NCBI GenBank assembly: GCA_900548975.1
Contig: URMS01000030.1
Span: 1-36,397 of the forward strand
DNA: 36,397 bases
Reading direction: 5' to 3'
Source: an uncultured Porphyromonadaceae bacterium
GTDB lineage: Bacteria > Bacteroidota > Bacteroidia > Bacteroidales > Muribaculaceae
Position 1 is the stretch's first letter; each line of letters begins with the position of its first letter. Shown here in pieces: positions 7,535 through 16,201 of the stretch. The notes beneath the pieces are model-generated. The model made no database searches. It had not been told where the DNA came from and saw nothing but the letters and a program-made list of their open reading frames with translations. A program made the translations under genes and the position numbers.

Positions 7535-10006
7535 ATGACTCCCGACGAAATCGAGGCCCTGATAGCAGAGGCCGACCGCCTGTGTGAACTCGAGCGCTAC
7601 GACGAAGCATATAAGCTCGACCTCAAGGCAGCCGATGCCGGCGATGCCCGCGCACAGCTACACCTTGGCTGGTACTGCGAGAACGGTCTGGGAACCGCGC
7701 GCGACATTGCGGCAGCGATAAAATGGTACTCCGGAGCCGCCGAACAAGGCATGGACGATGCCGTCCGAGCCCTCTATTCGCTGAAAAAAGACGGTGTTGA
7801 CCTGCACGATTCCCCGGTAATAAGAAAAATCGAGCGAGAGGTAGAATCGGCCCAGATACTTTTTGCAAACGGTAATTACACGGAGGCAATAGCTACGGCT
7901 CAGAGTGCTGCCGATACCGGAAATCCAAGAGCCAAATACATAATAGCTCAAAGCCTCGAAAAACTCGGCGACAAAAGCGACCGACGTCTGCGCCTGCTGG
8001 AAGAAGCGGCCGACGATGGCTTTACCGCCGCAATGATTTCCTTAGGGAAGTCTCTGCTCGAAAACAATCCCGAACGGTCGGTCGATTATTTCAAAAAAGC
8101 GGCCGACAACAATAGCGCTCAGGCATTCTACGAACTGGGACATTGTTACGAGTTAGGTATCGGCGTATCTCCAAATCCGCACGATGCTTTCAGTAATTAT
8201 ACCCGGGCATACGAAAGAGGATATAAACTTGCGTCCGCACGCCTTGCCAGCTTCTATAGGGACGGCACAATCGCCACACCCGACGACAAGAAATACCGCC
8301 AGCTTCTGGAAGAAGGCTGCGAGTACGGCGACAGCGACAGTCTCTACGAATATGCCCTGACGTTTTACCGCGATCCTGCCACGACTCCCGGAAAGGAATC
8401 GGCCGAGCTATTCAGAAAAGCGGCAGCCACAGGAAACCTGAACGCAAAGGCGCTGTTAGCAAAACATGTTCTTTTCGGCTGGACATCAGCCGGAGACAAA
8501 TCCCGGTCGAAAAAAGATCTGACCGAGGCCGCAGCCTCCGGAAATGCTCTTGCCTGCTATATTCTCGGAGAATGCTATGCCAGGGGCATCAGGGGAGTTT
8601 TCGACATCGACTACAGAAAATCCGGCGATTACTTCATGAAAAGTGTCGGCGACGAAAATACGGCCGACGCATACTACCGTGGAGGCATGTCCTATCTGAA
8701 TACAGACCGTGCCCTTGCCGAAAAAGCATTCATCAAAGGCATCGGCCAAGGACTCCGAAGTTGTGCCGAAGCATATATCCGGGACATTATTTCCGATTCA
8801 TGGATGCTCACCGACAAGCGCCATAAAACGGCCGAAGAATTCAAAGCCATCGCACAGTGTGCCGCCTTCGGTATCGAAAGAGCGTATTTTGAAGTCGGTA
8901 TATGCCATTGCAACGGATGGGGAGCACCCATCGATCAAAAAAAGGCCTTCGAAAATTTCAGTATCGGAGCCGAAAAAGGCGATGTCAACAGCATCTTCAT
9001 GCTCTCTTGGTGCTACTATTCAGGCATAGGCATAAAATACGACGAGGCCCGGGCCATCAGCCTTCTCAAAAATCAGATCAGCCGACGGCCCGACCCGCTT
9101 CTCCTTTGTGCTCTCGCCCGCTTTTCCAGGCCTGATACCATAGAAGACCATAAAAAAGTCATAGAACTCTACCGGCAGGCGCTGGATCTGTTGCCGTCGG
9201 CCGACAAGGCGACCACAGCATACGTAGTAATAACCTGGTCCGAAAATCAGTATCGACTCTCCAAGAACATCAACCGCCTCTACCCTTCCTATACACCGGA
9301 AGGCCGCAAAGAAATAAGCGAAATGCTGAAAAAGGTTATCGATTCGGGTTGTACCAAGGCTATGGTCGCACTGGCTCAATACTATGATAATTGTTCCGAA
9401 TACAAATCTGAAGTTCTGCCCCTTTTAAGAAAAGCTGCTGAGGCGGGCGACCGCGAAGGTATGTATATGCTGTGCTCCCGGTCCGACGATCCCCGCGAAA
9501 AACGGCACTGGCTTGAGGAATCGGCCAAAAGGGGCTTTCCCGATGCAATAGTAGCCTTAGGACTCGATTATCTCCGGGGTAGGGACTTTTTAGAAAAAGA
9601 TATCCCGAAGGGTATATTCTGGCTTAACAAAGGAGTGGAATCGGGCAATGTTAGAGCCATGTACCATCTCGGCGACTACTACATGAAAAGTTCGTCGCCA
9701 GAAGATGTCTCCAAAGGTCTCGATCTCTGGAAGCGGGCCGCTCCGTACTACAGTTCGGCCCGCGACAATCTCGCTAAGTATTATTATAGAAATCATGCAG
9801 AAGACACCGAAGAGGCTATCAGGTGGCTCGAACTGGCCATGAACCACTATCTGAAGAGCGGCTACAATTTTGCTTTGGGCATACACTACCGCAGCTGCAT
9901 AGCGAAATTGAAGAGAAAGCCCTCGCCACTGAATATCTTCATCGAACTCTACGAGAACGTCCGCGACGAATGCGTCATACTCTGGAAAGACCTAACAGAT
10001 AAATGA
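7535..10006 (+). CDS. Sel1-repeat (TPR-like) protein, 823 aa
   Basis: An alpha-solenoid protein built from Sel1-like repeats; examples are AQLHLGWYCENGLGTARD, AFYELGHCYELGIGVSPN and LACYILGECYARGIRG. There is no signal peptide or membrane segment, so it is probably a cytoplasmic protein-protein interaction scaffold; the partner is unknown. The first 23 residues after the start (PDEIEALIAEADRLCELERYDEA) are nearly identical at DNA level to the next gene, while the rest is diverged. The body from about 7780 on uses more A/T-ending codons than the flanking genes. Its TGA overlaps the ATG of the downstream paralogue by 4 nt. Confidence 0.9.
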   Translation: MTPDEIEALIAEADRLCELERYDEAYKLDLKAADAGDARAQLHLGWYCENGLGTARDIAAAIKWYSGAAEQGMDDAVRALYSLKKDGVDLHDSPVIRKIEREVESAQILFANGNYTEAIATAQSAADTGNPRAKYIIAQSLEKLGDKSDRRLRLLEEAADDGFTAAMISLGKSLLENNPERSVDYFKKAADNNSAQAFYELGHCYELGIGVSPNPHDAFSNYTRAYERGYKLASARLASFYRDGTIATPDDKKYRQLLEEGCEYGDSDSLYEYALTFYRDPATTPGKESAELFRKAAATGNLNAKALLAKHVLFGWTSAGDKSRSKKDLTEAAASGNALACYILGECYARGIRGVFDIDYRKSGDYFMKSVGDENTADAYYRGGMSYLNTDRALAEKAFIKGIGQGLRSCAEAYIRDIISDSWMLTDKRHKTAEEFKAIAQCAAFGIERAYFEVGICHCNGWGAPIDQKKAFENFSIGAEKGDVNSIFMLSWCYYSGIGIKYDEARAISLLKNQISRRPDPLLLCALARFSRPDTIEDHKKVIELYRQALDLLPSADKATTAYVVITWSENQYRLSKNINRLYPSYTPEGRKEISEMLKKVIDSGCTKAMVALAQYYDNCSEYKSEVLPLLRKAAEAGDREGMYMLCSRSDDPREKRHWLEESAKRGFPDAIVALGLDYLRGRDFLEKDIPKGIFWLNKGVESGNVRAMYHLGDYYMKSSSPEDVSKGLDLWKRAAPYYSSARDNLAKYYYRNHAEDTEEAIRWLELAMNHYLKSGYNFALGIHYRSCIAKLKRKPSPLNIFIELYENVRDECVILWKDLTDK

Positions 10007-11931
10007 ACAACGCAGAAAGAGAATACAGCCCCGACGAAATCGAGGCCCTGATAGCGGAGGCCGACCGCCTGTGTGAACTCGAGCGCTACGACGAAGCCTT
10101 CGTGCTCGACCTTCGCGCCGCCAAGGCCGGCGACCCGCGCGCACAGACACACATGGGATGGTACTACAGCGAAGGAATAGGCACCGAAGCCCGGGCCGAC
10201 CGGGCTTTCGAATGGTACTCGCGTGCAGCCGCCCAAGGCTATCCCGACGCACAGTTCTGCCTCGCGAAGTGCCACGAAGAAGGACTCGGCACGCCCCGCG
10301 ACACCGACGAGGCCATGCGCCTCTACCGTCTCGCCGCCGATGCCGAGCAGGAGGATGCTCTCGAAGCTCTTATCCGTCTTCGCCGTCAGGAACCGGCCAA
10401 ACCGGAGTACACGCCCGTGCAGCTGAGCCGCATGGCGGCCGAGGCTCACAGACTGCTCTCGCTCGACAATCACGAGGAAGCCCGAAAACTGGCCGAAGTT
10501 CCCGCAATGGCCGGAATCGCCGAGGCCCAGTTCGTGATGGCCGAGTGCTGCGAAGAAAACTCCCCCGAATACCTGCGGTGGATGCGCAGTGCCGCCGAAA
10601 ACGGATATGCCCCCGCAATGGCCGACTATGGCTATGCCATCGAGGAATCGAATCCGGCAGAAGCCTTCGTATGGTATCTGCGGGCGGCTGACAGGACCTA
10701 CCCCCGCGGCTACTATTGCCTCGCCTGCGCCTACGACGACGGTATCGGCACCGAAGCCGATCCCACCCGCGCCGCCGAACTATTCCGCAAAGCCTACGAA
10801 GGCGGCTGGTATGCCGGCGCTACGCAGCTCGCCTATCACTACCGCGACGGCGAGGGAGTGGCCGAAGACCCCGAAGAGGCCATACGCCTTATGCATCTGG
10901 CGGCCGAGCACGGCGAGGCCGATGCGCAGTTCGAATACGGCCTGATGCTCGCCGAGGGCTACGGCAGTCTTGACCCCGATATCGAGGAGGGTGTAAGATG
11001 GTATGCGAAGGCTGCCGACGGCGGCGACAGCGACGGCATGAGAGAACTGGCCAGATACACTCTCGACCAGCCCGACAGGAATCAGAGTCACCGCAAGGCT
11101 CTCGAATTGCTCCAGACTGCCGTCGATGACGAAAACACCCAAGCCATGATACTATTGGGGACTTGCTATGAAAACGGCGAGTCTGTAAAGAAAAACGCCA
11201 AGAAAGCCTTCGAACTCTATCTGCGCGCGGCCGAACTCGAAGACATCGACGCTTATTTTCTGGTCGGTACGTGCTATCAGACGGGAACCGGCACGGGCAA
11301 AGACCTCAAAAAAGCAAAATACTGGCTCGAAAAAGGTGTGGATGAGGGCAACGGATTATGCCTCGATGCTCTCGGACACATGTATCTGTACGGCGAAGGC
11401 GTGCGCGAAGATGACGAAAAGGCATTCGAACTTCTCAGCAAGGCCTACGATGCCGGTGATACCGGTGTCACCTATACTCTTGCCGGCCTCTACGAAGACG
11501 GTACAGGCACTCCGCAGGATATCGAAAAAGCGATCGAACTCTACACCGAAGCAGTCGATCTCGGTGTGCCCGAAGCATATGCCATGCTCGGCTATTATTA
11601 CGAGACCGGTACTCGCGTGCCCCGCGACACGGACCGTGCCATAGCGCTGTATCGCGCCGGTATCGAGGAGCATGACCCCTACGCCGCCCGGCGGCTCGGA
11701 ATAATACTTATCTACGACCGGGGGTCGAACCGCGCCAACATCGACGAAGGCCTGCAGCTGCTTCGTTTTGCCGCCGAAAACGACGAGGACACGGCCATGA
11801 GTTGCCTCGGCCAGATCTATTACCACGGCGAAATAGTGCCGCAGGATAAGGCTCTGGCAAAAAAGTGGCTCCAGCGCGCAGTCGACGCAGGCAACGAGGA
11901 CGCCGAAGAATTCCTCGACGAAAATTTCTAA
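10003..11931 (+). CDS. Sel1-repeat (TPR-like) protein, 642 aa
   Basis: A second, GC-richer Sel1 solenoid in tandem with its paralogue. Consecutive repeats are clear, for example AQFCLAKCHEEGLGTPRD, AMILLGTCYENGESVKKN and AYAMLGYYYETGTRVPRD. The composition is strongly acidic and there is no signal peptide. Sel1 proteins act as adaptors in many systems, so no specific job can be assigned. The ATG at 10003 overlaps the previous stop (ATGA), suggesting coupled translation and perhaps a joint complex. It is the last gene of the apparent dnaE run; a terminator begins 10 nt after the stop. Confidence 0.92.
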   Translation: MNNAEREYSPDEIEALIAEADRLCELERYDEAFVLDLRAAKAGDPRAQTHMGWYYSEGIGTEARADRAFEWYSRAAAQGYPDAQFCLAKCHEEGLGTPRDTDEAMRLYRLAADAEQEDALEALIRLRRQEPAKPEYTPVQLSRMAAEAHRLLSLDNHEEARKLAEVPAMAGIAEAQFVMAECCEENSPEYLRWMRSAAENGYAPAMADYGYAIEESNPAEAFVWYLRAADRTYPRGYYCLACAYDDGIGTEADPTRAAELFRKAYEGGWYAGATQLAYHYRDGEGVAEDPEEAIRLMHLAAEHGEADAQFEYGLMLAEGYGSLDPDIEEGVRWYAKAADGGDSDGMRELARYTLDQPDRNQSHRKALELLQTAVDDENTQAMILLGTCYENGESVKKNAKKAFELYLRAAELEDIDAYFLVGTCYQTGTGTGKDLKKAKYWLEKGVDEGNGLCLDALGHMYLYGEGVREDDEKAFELLSKAYDAGDTGVTYTLAGLYEDGTGTPQDIEKAIELYTEAVDLGVPEAYAMLGYYYETGTRVPRDTDRAIALYRAGIEEHDPYAARRLGIILIYDRGSNRANIDEGLQLLRFAAENDEDTAMSCLGQIYYHGEIVPQDKALAKKWLQRAVDAGNEDAEEFLDENF

Positions 11932-11940
11932 GCACAAAGC

Positions 11941-11980
11941 CGCCGCACACTTTATGGGAGTGCGGCGCTTCCTTTTTCCC
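11941..11980 (+). terminator. Intrinsic terminator after the Sel1 pair
   Basis: A perfect 8-bp stem, CGCCGCAC (11941-11948) with GTGCGGCG (11960-11967), has an 11-nt loop and is followed by a pyrimidine-rich tail CTTCCTTTTTCCC. Confidence 0.85.
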
Positions 11981-12018
11981 AAGTTATCAACATAGGGTGG
12001 ATTTTGTTGCGAAAGATA

Positions 12019-12049
12019 TTGCACGGTCGGCGATTTTTGGCGAATTTTG
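12019..12049 (+). promoter_or_regulatory. Candidate nrdJ promoter
   Basis: TTG at 12019-12021, a 20-bp spacer, then GAATTTTG at 12042-12049. The -7 box differs from TAnnTTTG at its first base only. The predicted start near 12055 leaves ~12 nt before the ATG at 12067 and lies inside the longer possible reading frame, which supports that ATG as the true start. Confidence 0.45.
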
Positions 12050-12066
12050 CGGAAAATTCACCGACC

Positions 12067-14598
12067 ATGTCACAAGCGAAAACATACAGCTATGAAGAGG
12101 CTTACAATGCCTCTCTCGATTACTTCGGCGGCGACGAACTCGCTGCTCAGGTATGGGTCAACAAATACGCCCTCAAAGACTCCTACGGCAACATCTACGA
12201 GCTCACCCCCGACGACATGCACCGCCGCATAGCCCGCGAGCTCGCACGCATAGAAGCAAAATATCCGGCCCCGCTCTCCGAAGACGACATCTACGGCCTT
12301 CTGCGCGATTTCCGCTATGCCGTCCCCCAGGGCAGCCCCATGGCCGGCATCGGCAATAATTTCCAGGTCGGCTCGCTGTCGAACTGTTTCGTGATAGGCC
12401 TCGACGGCAAACCCGACAGCTACGGCGGCATCATAAGCATCGACCAGGAACAGGTGCAGCTCATGAAGCGCCGCGGCGGCGTAGGCCACGACCTGAGCCA
12501 TCTGCGCCCCAAAGGCACTCCGGTGAAAAACTCGGCGCTCACATCGACCGGTCTGGTACCCTTCATGGAGCGCTACTCCAATTCCACCCGCGAGGTAGCG
12601 CAGGACGGACGCCGCGGCGCCCTGATGATGACCGTATCCATCAAGCACCCCGACTCCGAGGCCTTCATCGACGCCAAAATGACTCCCGGCAAAGTGACCG
12701 GCGCCAACGTGAGCGTGCGTATCGACGATGACTTCATGCGCAGTGTCGAAAGCGGCGAGCCCTACCGCCAGCAGTTCCCTGTCGATTCCGACAATCCCGA
12801 TACCGTAAAGGAAATCGATGCCGCCGCCCTGTGGCAGAAAATCGTTACCAATGCCTGGAAATCGGCCGAGCCCGGCGTCCTTTTCTGGGACACCATTCGC
12901 CGCGAATCGGTGCCCGACTGCTATGCCGACCTCGGCTTCGAGACCATCTCGACCAATCCCTGCGGCGAAATTCCCCTCTGCCCCTACGACAGCTGCCGTC
13001 TGCTGGCCATCAACCTGTTCTCTTTCGTAGAGAAACCCTTCACTCCCGAAGCCAAATTCAATTTCGATAAACTTGCCGAGGTCACAGCCAAGTCGCAGCG
13101 TCTGCTCGACGATATCATAGACCTCGAGATGGAGAAAATCGACACCATTCTTCATAAAATCGATCTCGACCCCGAGCCCGAGGAAGTAAAGGCGCCCGAA
13201 CGCAATCTGTGGCTCAAGATCAAGGCCAAGACACTGCGCGGACGTCGCACCGGCCTGGGCACTACCGCCGAAGGCGACATGATAGCCGCCATGGGTCTGC
13301 GCTACGGCACCCCCGAGGCCACCGACTTCTCCGTGAGCGTGCACCGTGCCGTGGCACTGGCAGCATACGGCGAATCGGTGAAGATGGCAGGCGAACGCGG
13401 CGCATTCGAGGTCTACGACGCCGCCTGCGAAGCCTCCAACCCCTACATACAGCGTCTCGCCGAAGCCGACCCCGCTCTCTACGAACGCATGAAAGCCACC
13501 GGCCGACGCAACATCGCCTGCCTCACCATAGCCCCCACAGGCACCACCAGCCTCATGACCCGCACATCGAGCGGCATCGAGCCGGTATTCATGCCGGTGT
13601 ACAAACGCCGCCGCAAGGTCAATGCCGCCGACCCCGCCGCACGCATCGACTATGTCGACGACAGCGGCGACGCATTCGAGGAGTATATAGTATACCACCC
13701 CAAATTCCTCGACTGGATGCGCACCAAAGGCATCGAGCCCCGACGCGATTTCACGCAGGCCGAACTCGACGAACTGGTGGCCGCCTCGCCCTATGCCGGC
13801 GCCACAGCCAACGAAATCGACTGGCACGAAAAAGTGACCATGCAGGGCAAAATCCAGAAATGGGTCGACCACAGCATATCGGTTACCATCAACCTTCCCG
13901 CCGACATTTCGGTCGAGGCCGTCGAAAGCCTTTACCGCCAGGCATGGCATGCCGGCTGCAAGGGCTGCACCGTGTACCGCGACGGCTCGCGCTCGGGCGT
14001 GCTCGTATCCATCGAAAAGAAGAAAGAAGAGACGCACGAACACAAGCCCCTGCTGGCCAAGCGCCCCATCGAGCTCGAAGCCGACGTAGTGCGCTTCCAG
14101 AACAACAAGGAGAAATGGATTGCCTTCGTCGGACTTGTCGACGGCCGTCCCTACGAAATCTTCACCGGCCTCGCCGATGACGAAGACGGCATATTCATCC
14201 CCAAATCGGTGTCACACGGCAAGATAATCAAGGCCACCGACGAAAACGGCAACAAGCGCTACGACTTCCAGTTCCTCAACAAACGCGGCCACAAGACCAC
14301 CATCGAAGGCCTCAGCGACAAATTCAATCCCGAATTCTGGAACTACGCCAAGCTCATATCGGGCGTGCTGCGCTATGGCATGCCTATCGACCAGGTCCTC
14401 AAGCTTGTAGGCGGACTCGAACTCGACTCACAATCGATCAACACATGGAAGATGGGTGTGGAGCGCGCACTCAAGAAATATCTTCCCAACGGCACCACCG
14501 CCAAGGGTCAGCGCTGTCCCAACTGCGGCCAGGAAACCCTCGTCTATCAGGAAGGCTGCCTCATCTGCACCGCCTGCGGCACCTCCAAATGCGGCTGA
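12067..14598 (+). CDS. nrdJ: Adenosylcobalamin-dependent (class II) ribonucleoside-diphosphate reductase
   Basis: Reduces ribonucleotides to deoxyribonucleotides using a B12-derived radical, in the cytoplasm and without oxygen. Of 843 aa, the redox and radical cysteines are visible: Cys107 (LSNCFVIGL), Cys299 in NPCGEIPL with Asn297 and Glu301, and Cys310 in DSCRLLAINLF. CLTIAPTGTTSLM and AGCKGCTVYRDGSRSG follow. The C-terminus is a Cys-rich zinc-ribbon-like tail (CPNCGQ, CLICTACG, CG) that probably relays electrons from thioredoxin. No N-terminal ATP cone is evident. An in-frame extension to a TTG at 12004 exists, but the ATG at 12067 is preferred because the candidate promoter lies between. 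Confidence 0.95.
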   Translation: MSQAKTYSYEEAYNASLDYFGGDELAAQVWVNKYALKDSYGNIYELTPDDMHRRIARELARIEAKYPAPLSEDDIYGLLRDFRYAVPQGSPMAGIGNNFQVGSLSNCFVIGLDGKPDSYGGIISIDQEQVQLMKRRGGVGHDLSHLRPKGTPVKNSALTSTGLVPFMERYSNSTREVAQDGRRGALMMTVSIKHPDSEAFIDAKMTPGKVTGANVSVRIDDDFMRSVESGEPYRQQFPVDSDNPDTVKEIDAAALWQKIVTNAWKSAEPGVLFWDTIRRESVPDCYADLGFETISTNPCGEIPLCPYDSCRLLAINLFSFVEKPFTPEAKFNFDKLAEVTAKSQRLLDDIIDLEMEKIDTILHKIDLDPEPEEVKAPERNLWLKIKAKTLRGRRTGLGTTAEGDMIAAMGLRYGTPEATDFSVSVHRAVALAAYGESVKMAGERGAFEVYDAACEASNPYIQRLAEADPALYERMKATGRRNIACLTIAPTGTTSLMTRTSSGIEPVFMPVYKRRRKVNAADPAARIDYVDDSGDAFEEYIVYHPKFLDWMRTKGIEPRRDFTQAELDELVAASPYAGATANEIDWHEKVTMQGKIQKWVDHSISVTINLPADISVEAVESLYRQAWHAGCKGCTVYRDGSRSGVLVSIEKKKEETHEHKPLLAKRPIELEADVVRFQNNKEKWIAFVGLVDGRPYEIFTGLADDEDGIFIPKSVSHGKIIKATDENGNKRYDFQFLNKRGHKTTIEGLSDKFNPEFWNYAKLISGVLRYGMPIDQVLKLVGGLELDSQSINTWKMGVERALKKYLPNGTTAKGQRCPNCGQETLVYQEGCLICTACGTSKCG

Positions 14599-14620
14599 TA
14601 TAGCTCCATCAATACCCCAC

Positions 14621-14670
14621 AGCCCCGGAAACGATTATCTCGGACTTCGTTTACGGGGCTTTCTTATTGT
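14621..14670 (+). terminator. Intrinsic terminator after nrdJ
   Basis: The stem AGCCCCG (14621-14627) with CGGGGCT (14654-14660) is extended inward by AAACGA/TCGTTT across a one-base internal mismatch, and is followed by TTCTTATTGT. Confidence 0.85.
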
Positions 14671-14673
14671 ATA

Positions 14674-14690
14674 GTTAAACAGTGTTAAAC
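14674..14690. repeat. Direct repeat GTTAAAC upstream of the serpin gene
   Basis: GTTAAAC occurs at 14674-14680 and 14684-14690, exactly one helical turn apart, ~100 bp upstream of the serpin ATG. This spacing suits a dimeric regulator, but it may be chance in AT-rich DNA. No consensus promoter was found in 14691-14791. Confidence 0.3.
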
Positions 14691-14791
14691 CGCAACGTTA
14701 CACATGCAGTATTTTCATCATAAAGTCCTCTTATAGAAAAGAGAAGATCTGACCTACGCGAAAACTATTCACAATCTCACCTTAAAATAAT

Positions 14792-16042
14792 ATGAAAAAG
14801 CTGTTTTTTGCTCTTACGGCTGCGTGCACCATATTTGCAGGCTGCTCGAACGATGAACCGGATCTGGAAAACACAGACGAGATTCCTGACAAAACAACAG
14901 TGCTGCCTATGCCCGGCATGACACAAGCCGAAACACTTGCAGCCAACGGACAGATAGCTTTCGGCACGGACTTCTTTGCAGCTGTAAGCCGTGAATATCC
15001 GCGCAAGAACGTGGTAACGTCGCCGATGAGCGCTTCGATGCTTCTGTCGATGCTTGCCAATGCTGCCGATGCCACCACACGCGCTCAGATATGCACCTTA
15101 CTGGATTGCACCGACTCCGATGCGTTAAACAGTCTGTACGGGAAATATACCGAGTGGCTGTCAGGTATCGATGAAAACTTAAGCATATCCCTCGCCAACG
15201 CCCTGTGGTACAGACAAGAATATACGCTCAATCCTGCATTCAGCAAAATATTGAATAGCTATTACGATTCCGAAACATTCGGGCGCGATTTCAGCAACAA
15301 GGCCTCCCTCATCGACGAAATAAACAAGTGGACCGACCTCAAAACCCGCGGCATCATCGACCATATTATCGACGATTTAGACCCCGACACAAAGGCAGTG
15401 CTGGCAAATGCCCTATATTTCAAAGGTTCGTGGCGAAATGGGTTCGATGCCGAAAACACCCGCAAAGCGAACTTCCATGGTATCGACGGCGATGCGAAAG
15501 TCGATATGATGAATACGACCGAGTATTTCAGTTATGCGTCGGCCTACGCATTCGAAGCCGTAGAAATGGCGTACGGTCTGTATGGCCAGTGCTACATGAC
15601 GATTATTATGCCGAAAAAAGGCAGCAATCTCGACGAGTTCATCGCATCCGCCGACTTCCGTAGCGCCGCAACCACAGCCATGAAGTCCAGATACATCGAT
15701 CTGAGCATACCTAAATTCAGCGTCCGCCCCGACGAAAGAATAGCTCTGAATTCTATTCTCGCAACGATGGGTGTAGACAATATCGAATCGGAGAATAACT
15801 GGACGTTTTTCACCGACGCCATCGAAACCAGGATAAAAGTATATCAGAAAGCGGGCATAACTGTCGACGAATACGGCACCGAGGCGGCAGCAGTAACATG
15901 GACGGAGGGTGAAACTTCTTCAGGCTACGAGGTCGTGCTTCCGACACCGATAGAAGTGCGCATCGACCGCCCGTTCGTTTTCCTTATCAGGGAAAGGAGC
16001 ACCGGCATGTGCCTGTTCGCCGGAAAAGTCAACAATCTGTGA
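14792..16042 (+). CDS. Serpin family lipoprotein (serine protease inhibitor)
   Basis: A 416-aa serpin with a lipoprotein signal peptide: the lipobox FAGC puts lipidated Cys18 at the mature N-terminus, followed by SNDEPD, an acidic stretch like Bacteroidetes surface-export signals. Serpin landmarks are SPMSASMLLSMLANAA, LANALYFKGSW and the C-terminal DRPFVFLIRE. The hinge of the reactive loop, EYGTEAAAVT (360-369), has the small residues needed for strand insertion, so it should be inhibitory. Counting from Glu360 as P17 places the scissile bond at about Ser376-Ser377, suggesting elastase-like targets (inference). It probably protects the cell surface from host or bacterial proteases. It is a single gene bounded by terminators. 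Confidence 0.95.
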   Translation: MKKLFFALTAACTIFAGCSNDEPDLENTDEIPDKTTVLPMPGMTQAETLAANGQIAFGTDFFAAVSREYPRKNVVTSPMSASMLLSMLANAADATTRAQICTLLDCTDSDALNSLYGKYTEWLSGIDENLSISLANALWYRQEYTLNPAFSKILNSYYDSETFGRDFSNKASLIDEINKWTDLKTRGIIDHIIDDLDPDTKAVLANALYFKGSWRNGFDAENTRKANFHGIDGDAKVDMMNTTEYFSYASAYAFEAVEMAYGLYGQCYMTIIMPKKGSNLDEFIASADFRSAATTAMKSRYIDLSIPKFSVRPDERIALNSILATMGVDNIESENNWTFFTDAIETRIKVYQKAGITVDEYGTEAAAVTWTEGETSSGYEVVLPTPIEVRIDRPFVFLIRERSTGMCLFAGKVNNL

Positions 16043-16069
16043 TCTGACAGAGTTTCAAATCTATGCATA

Positions 16070-16112
16070 AATCACATCGGCCGCATTTTTTCGGTCGATG
16101 TGATTTTATTTT
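16070..16112 (+). terminator. Intrinsic terminator after the serpin gene
   Basis: A 14-bp stem (16070-16083 with 16092-16105) contains one G-U pair and has an 8-nt T-rich loop. It is followed by TTATTTTG. Confidence 0.85.
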
Positions 16113-16129
16113 GACATTTGTAATGGAAA

Positions 16130-16163
16130 TTTGCCAGTTTTTATATAAAAATCCTTACCTTTG
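16130..16163 (+). promoter_or_regulatory. Promoter of the secreted-protein gene at 16202
   Basis: TTTG at 16130-16133 and TACCTTTG at 16156-16163 form a Bacteroidetes-type promoter with a 22-bp spacer, slightly longer than usual. The predicted leader is ~32 nt. Confidence 0.6.
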
Positions 16164-16201
16164 TCCGCAGAACAACTCAACAATCCAACACAACTACCAC
16201 A

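Noticed and set aside
12004..12066. A 21-codon N-terminal extension of nrdJ from a TTG at 12004
   Set aside because: The extension is not family-like, and a candidate promoter (12019-12049) lies inside it; the ATG at 12067 gives a normal N-terminus.
11968..12066. Cobalamin riboswitch before the B12-dependent reductase
   Set aside because: Only about 90 nt are available, mostly downstream of a terminator and containing a promoter; no B12-box-like sequence is seen.
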